Shown here: positions 13,729 to 15,994 of the stretch, in pieces
Layout of the letters: every line of letters begins with the position of its first letter
Position numbering within the stretch: the first letter of the stretch is position 1
DNA from: JAFDVL01 sp043736395
Lineage (GTDB): Bacteria > Acidobacteriota > Blastocatellia > RBC074
NCBI GenBank assembly: GCA_043736395.1
Contig: JAYTCQ010000117.1
Span: forward strand, 1-15,994
Length of the DNA stretch: 15,994 bases
Reading direction: 5' to 3'
Program-made: the position numbers and the translations under genes
Notes under the pieces: generated by a model
Database searches by the model: none
Told to the model about the DNA's origin: nothing
What the model saw: the letters and a program-made list of their open reading frames with translations, nothing else

Positions 13729-15994
13729 TTAGAATTGGAAGCGTGCTGAAAGTTGCAGGTTACGTGGTGGTCGCGTCGAAGTTACTGCTCCGAATCCAGC
13801 TCGGTTGGTTTGTTCATTCGCGAGGTTAGTAATGACCGTGCTACCTGGGGTAGCAAAGTTTGCCGTCGCATTCAGTCCGTCAAATTGAGTGTGATTCAAA
13901 GCATTAAAGGCATCCAGGCGGATTTCCATTTTAATGTTTTCTTTGAATTGGAACTCTTTTGACAGAGCCGCATCCCAGGAGTTGATTGGGCCAACACGCA
14001 GGAAGTTTCGTCCTGATTCAAATCCAAGGCTTCCGGCGCTTGGAGCACCGAAGGCAGTCACATCAAGAAATTGATATGGGTTGCTGCTGTTGCCACTACC
14101 TGGGCTTTTCAACAGTACGATACGAGCGCCTTCGGCTCCCGATGTTCCCGTCAGTCCATAACCTGAGAGACCGGCGATGTTCGCACCGACGTTGTAAGGT
14201 GCACCCGTTTGATAGCGGTAAATACCTGACAACTGCCAACCGTTTAAGGCATAGCCGAGAGCTGAATTATCAGTAGCTTTCGGAATATCCCAAACCCAGT
14301 TCACGTTGAAGTTATGGGTGCGGTCAAAATCAAGCACACCGTAATTAGCACGACGGTTGTCCAGATTATGCGGAGAACCGAAGCCACCAATACCTGGCAA
14401 GTCATTGGTTTGTGTACCAAGCACTTTACTCCAGGTGTAGTTTATGCCAACCAATAATCCTTTCGTGTAACGACGTTGGAGCGAAGTTTGCAGCGAATGG
14501 TAGTTTGAGCTGGCCGTTGGTTCGATAAAGGAAATAGTCCCGAATCCTTGATAGGGTCGCAGGAAGTCAACTGGCAAAGCTTTTGCTCCGGGAGCTGTAC
14601 TGGTTGAGCTATTGGTTGCATCTTGATTTGAGGCAAGGAATCCCGCTCCATATGCCGGAGCATTGAGATTGCGACGCTGAAGCTGATGCTGTGCTGAAGT
14701 TCCGACATAAGAAACGTCAAGCACAGAATCGAACGGCAGTTTGTACTGCACACCAAGGTTATAAGCATAACTGGTTGGCACTTTACCTTTACGGTCAAAC
14801 GCAACCAATGATGGCGGTGCTAAGAGTACCTGTCCTGTTCCGACATCCTGAATACGTCCATAGAACAGAGTTGGTGCAATGGTTGTAGGAGGATTTTGTA
14901 CCAAGTCAAAAACCGTATTGCCTTGTGGACGGTCATAGAAGACGCCGCCCCCGCCACGAATGACGAGTGATTGTCTACCAGTGACATCGTAGGCAAAACC
15001 GAAGCGTGGACCGAATTGGATACCGCGATTGCGATAGGTTCCTTTTTCAAGACCAGCTCCTGCTTGTAAAACACCATTGGTAAGTTTTCCAGTGTTTGCC
15101 ACGAGACGACCAATGAGAGCACCATCAATTGTGTTAGAGGCTGATGGTACGAATCCAGCTACCAACAAACGTGGGTCAACTGCTCGACGATTGGCGCCGC
15201 TGCAAGGGTTTACGTTTCCAATACAAACTGGACGGTAAAGCAATGAAGCATCACCGGAATTAAATCGTTCCGGCAAGAAGTTTCCAGTTTGCAAATCTTC
15301 ATCAAATTGCGGCTGAATCCAGTTGAATCGAATCCCGTAATCCAATGTTAATTTGCTGTTTACCTTCCAGTTATCCTGCGCAAAAAATTCGACGTTGTTG
15401 TAGCGGTATTTCCCGATCACATACGCCGAAGCCTGATTGAAGGTGTTGAAGACGCCAGTGGCGGCATTCGCAAAACCGAAGCCTGTATCCAGTGGATTTG
15501 AGGCATCGTTAACGAAACTATACTGTCCGTTATTGTTGGCGAAACTGCTTTGTGGTTTGAAGCTGTTCTGCCAGTAGCCACCAAATTTAAAGGTATGTGA
15601 TCCGGCAATCTTTGAAAGACTGGCTGACCAATCACGGGTCGTATTAAAGTTATAGAACGGTGCATTGTTTGAACCGATATTTGGACCGTTCGCAATGCGT
15701 CCGCCGTTGAAGATAAATTGTGGTGGTGAATCAATTTGTACTGCGCTCGGATAAAGAATCGGGATGCCGGTGAGACCTAAGCCTGCTTTATTGAATTTTG
15801 GATTGATGGGCAGAATGTCAATAAAGTTGTGGCTTTGTCCAAAGGTGATTTCCGTCACCATAGTTGGGCTGATTGCCCCTGTGACAGTACCAGTCACGCT
15901 ATAGAACCTGTTTGCAGTTAGGCAATTCTCCGCAGAATAAGTCGAAGCGCGCAAATCCGAATCTTCGCTTCGCTCGTGCGCAGCAGCCCTTCGC
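13729..15994 (-). CDS. Oar-like TonB-dependent receptor, C-terminal part (5' end outside window)
   Basis: The frame is open to the right edge, so about 755 C-terminal residues of an outer-membrane receptor are present; signal peptide, regulatory domain and plug would lie beyond 15994. Recognisable barrel features include FKFGGYWQNSF, WKVNSKLTLDYGIRFNWI, IQFGPRFGFAYDVTG, LVIRGGGGVFYDRPQG, YHSLQTSLQRRYTKGLLVGINYTWSK and a C-terminal LQLSARFQF with the assembly Phe. The segments match the barrel pattern of the receptor at 4979-8422 (for example RLTVNVGLRYTLNF and NYHALQMKLEQRL), so the two are distant paralogs. The TTG at 15954 is not the real start. The first residues at the edge (RRAAAHERSED) are GC-rich and unlike barrel strands, possibly an extracellular loop. 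A hairpin terminator follows. Confidence 0.9.
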   Translation of the reverse strand, partial: RRAAAHERSEDSDLRASTYSAENCLTANRFYSVTGTVTGAISPTMVTEITFGQSHNFIDILPINPKFNKAGLGLTGIPILYPSAVQIDSPPQFIFNGGRIANGPNIGSNNAPFYNFNTTRDWSASLSKIAGSHTFKFGGYWQNSFKPQSSFANNNGQYSFVNDASNPLDTGFGFANAATGVFNTFNQASAYVIGKYRYNNVEFFAQDNWKVNSKLTLDYGIRFNWIQPQFDEDLQTGNFLPERFNSGDASLLYRPVCIGNVNPCSGANRRAVDPRLLVAGFVPSASNTIDGALIGRLVANTGKLTNGVLQAGAGLEKGTYRNRGIQFGPRFGFAYDVTGRQSLVIRGGGGVFYDRPQGNTVFDLVQNPPTTIAPTLFYGRIQDVGTGQVLLAPPSLVAFDRKGKVPTSYAYNLGVQYKLPFDSVLDVSYVGTSAQHQLQRRNLNAPAYGAGFLASNQDATNSSTSTAPGAKALPVDFLRPYQGFGTISFIEPTASSNYHSLQTSLQRRYTKGLLVGINYTWSKVLGTQTNDLPGIGGFGSPHNLDNRRANYGVLDFDRTHNFNVNWVWDIPKATDNSALGYALNGWQLSGIYRYQTGAPYNVGANIAGLSGYGLTGTSGAEGARIVLLKSPGSGNSSNPYQFLDVTAFGAPSAGSLGFESGRNFLRVGPINSWDAALSKEFQFKENIKMEIRLDAFNALNHTQFDGLNATANFATPGSTVITNLANEQTNRAGFGAVTSTRPPRNLQLSARFQF

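Overview
This window looks like a bacterial chromosome segment of moderate GC, most likely from an Acidobacteriota member (Blastocatellia-like). The lineage call is inference. It rests on two Oar-type TonB-dependent receptors with a carboxypeptidase-regulatory N-terminal domain, a small Pro-tailed diheme cytochrome related to the reaction-centre cytochrome c family, and the futalosine menaquinone route. No rRNA, tRNA, CRISPR array, transposase or phage gene was found.

Layout, left to right. mqnC (menaquinone biosynthesis) is on the minus strand at 166-1236. A plus-strand run follows: a membrane acyltransferase-3 protein (1478-2623), an Xaa-Pro aminopeptidase (2875-4170), a long hairpin built of 9-bp repeats (4175-4286), two overlapping small helical ORFs that may be one frameshifted gene (4336-4801), and a complete Oar-like TonB-dependent receptor (4979-8422) behind a clear sigma70-type promoter. 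A bidirectional terminator at about 8465-8503 separates it from the convergent ribonucleotide reductase genes.

The minus-strand nrdA-nrdB pair (12131 to 8521) encodes a class Ia ribonucleotide reductase. Its likely promoter lies about 410 bp upstream of the chosen nrdA start. A TTGACA -35 and a TAGACT -10 there are overlapped by two NrdR-box-like 16-mers whose centres are 32 bp apart, so repression by NrdR is the natural reading. The long leader between promoter and nrdA carries hairpins and a doubtful 66-codon ORF. A second inverted-repeat cluster sits in the nrdA-nrdB gap.

The largest stretch without a conventional gene (about 12132-13198) holds the nrdA leader and promoter, a perfect 17-bp operator-like palindrome, a possible 19-aa ORF with a strong Shine-Dalgarno sequence, and a 211-bp near-palindrome (12879-13089). 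The arms of that palindrome begin with 27 bp of perfect inverted repeat. Its apical loop is complementary to a 10-nt segment at the asymmetric insertion in the right arm. It is either a MITE/REP-like mobile palindrome or a structured RNA and is the most unusual item in the window.

The right end holds a minus-strand cytochrome c gene and, upstream of it, a second Oar-like receptor that runs off the window. Each is followed by a hairpin terminator. For pepP, the first receptor and nrdA, the longest open frame starts upstream of or inside the Shine-Dalgarno sequence, so I chose the inner start.
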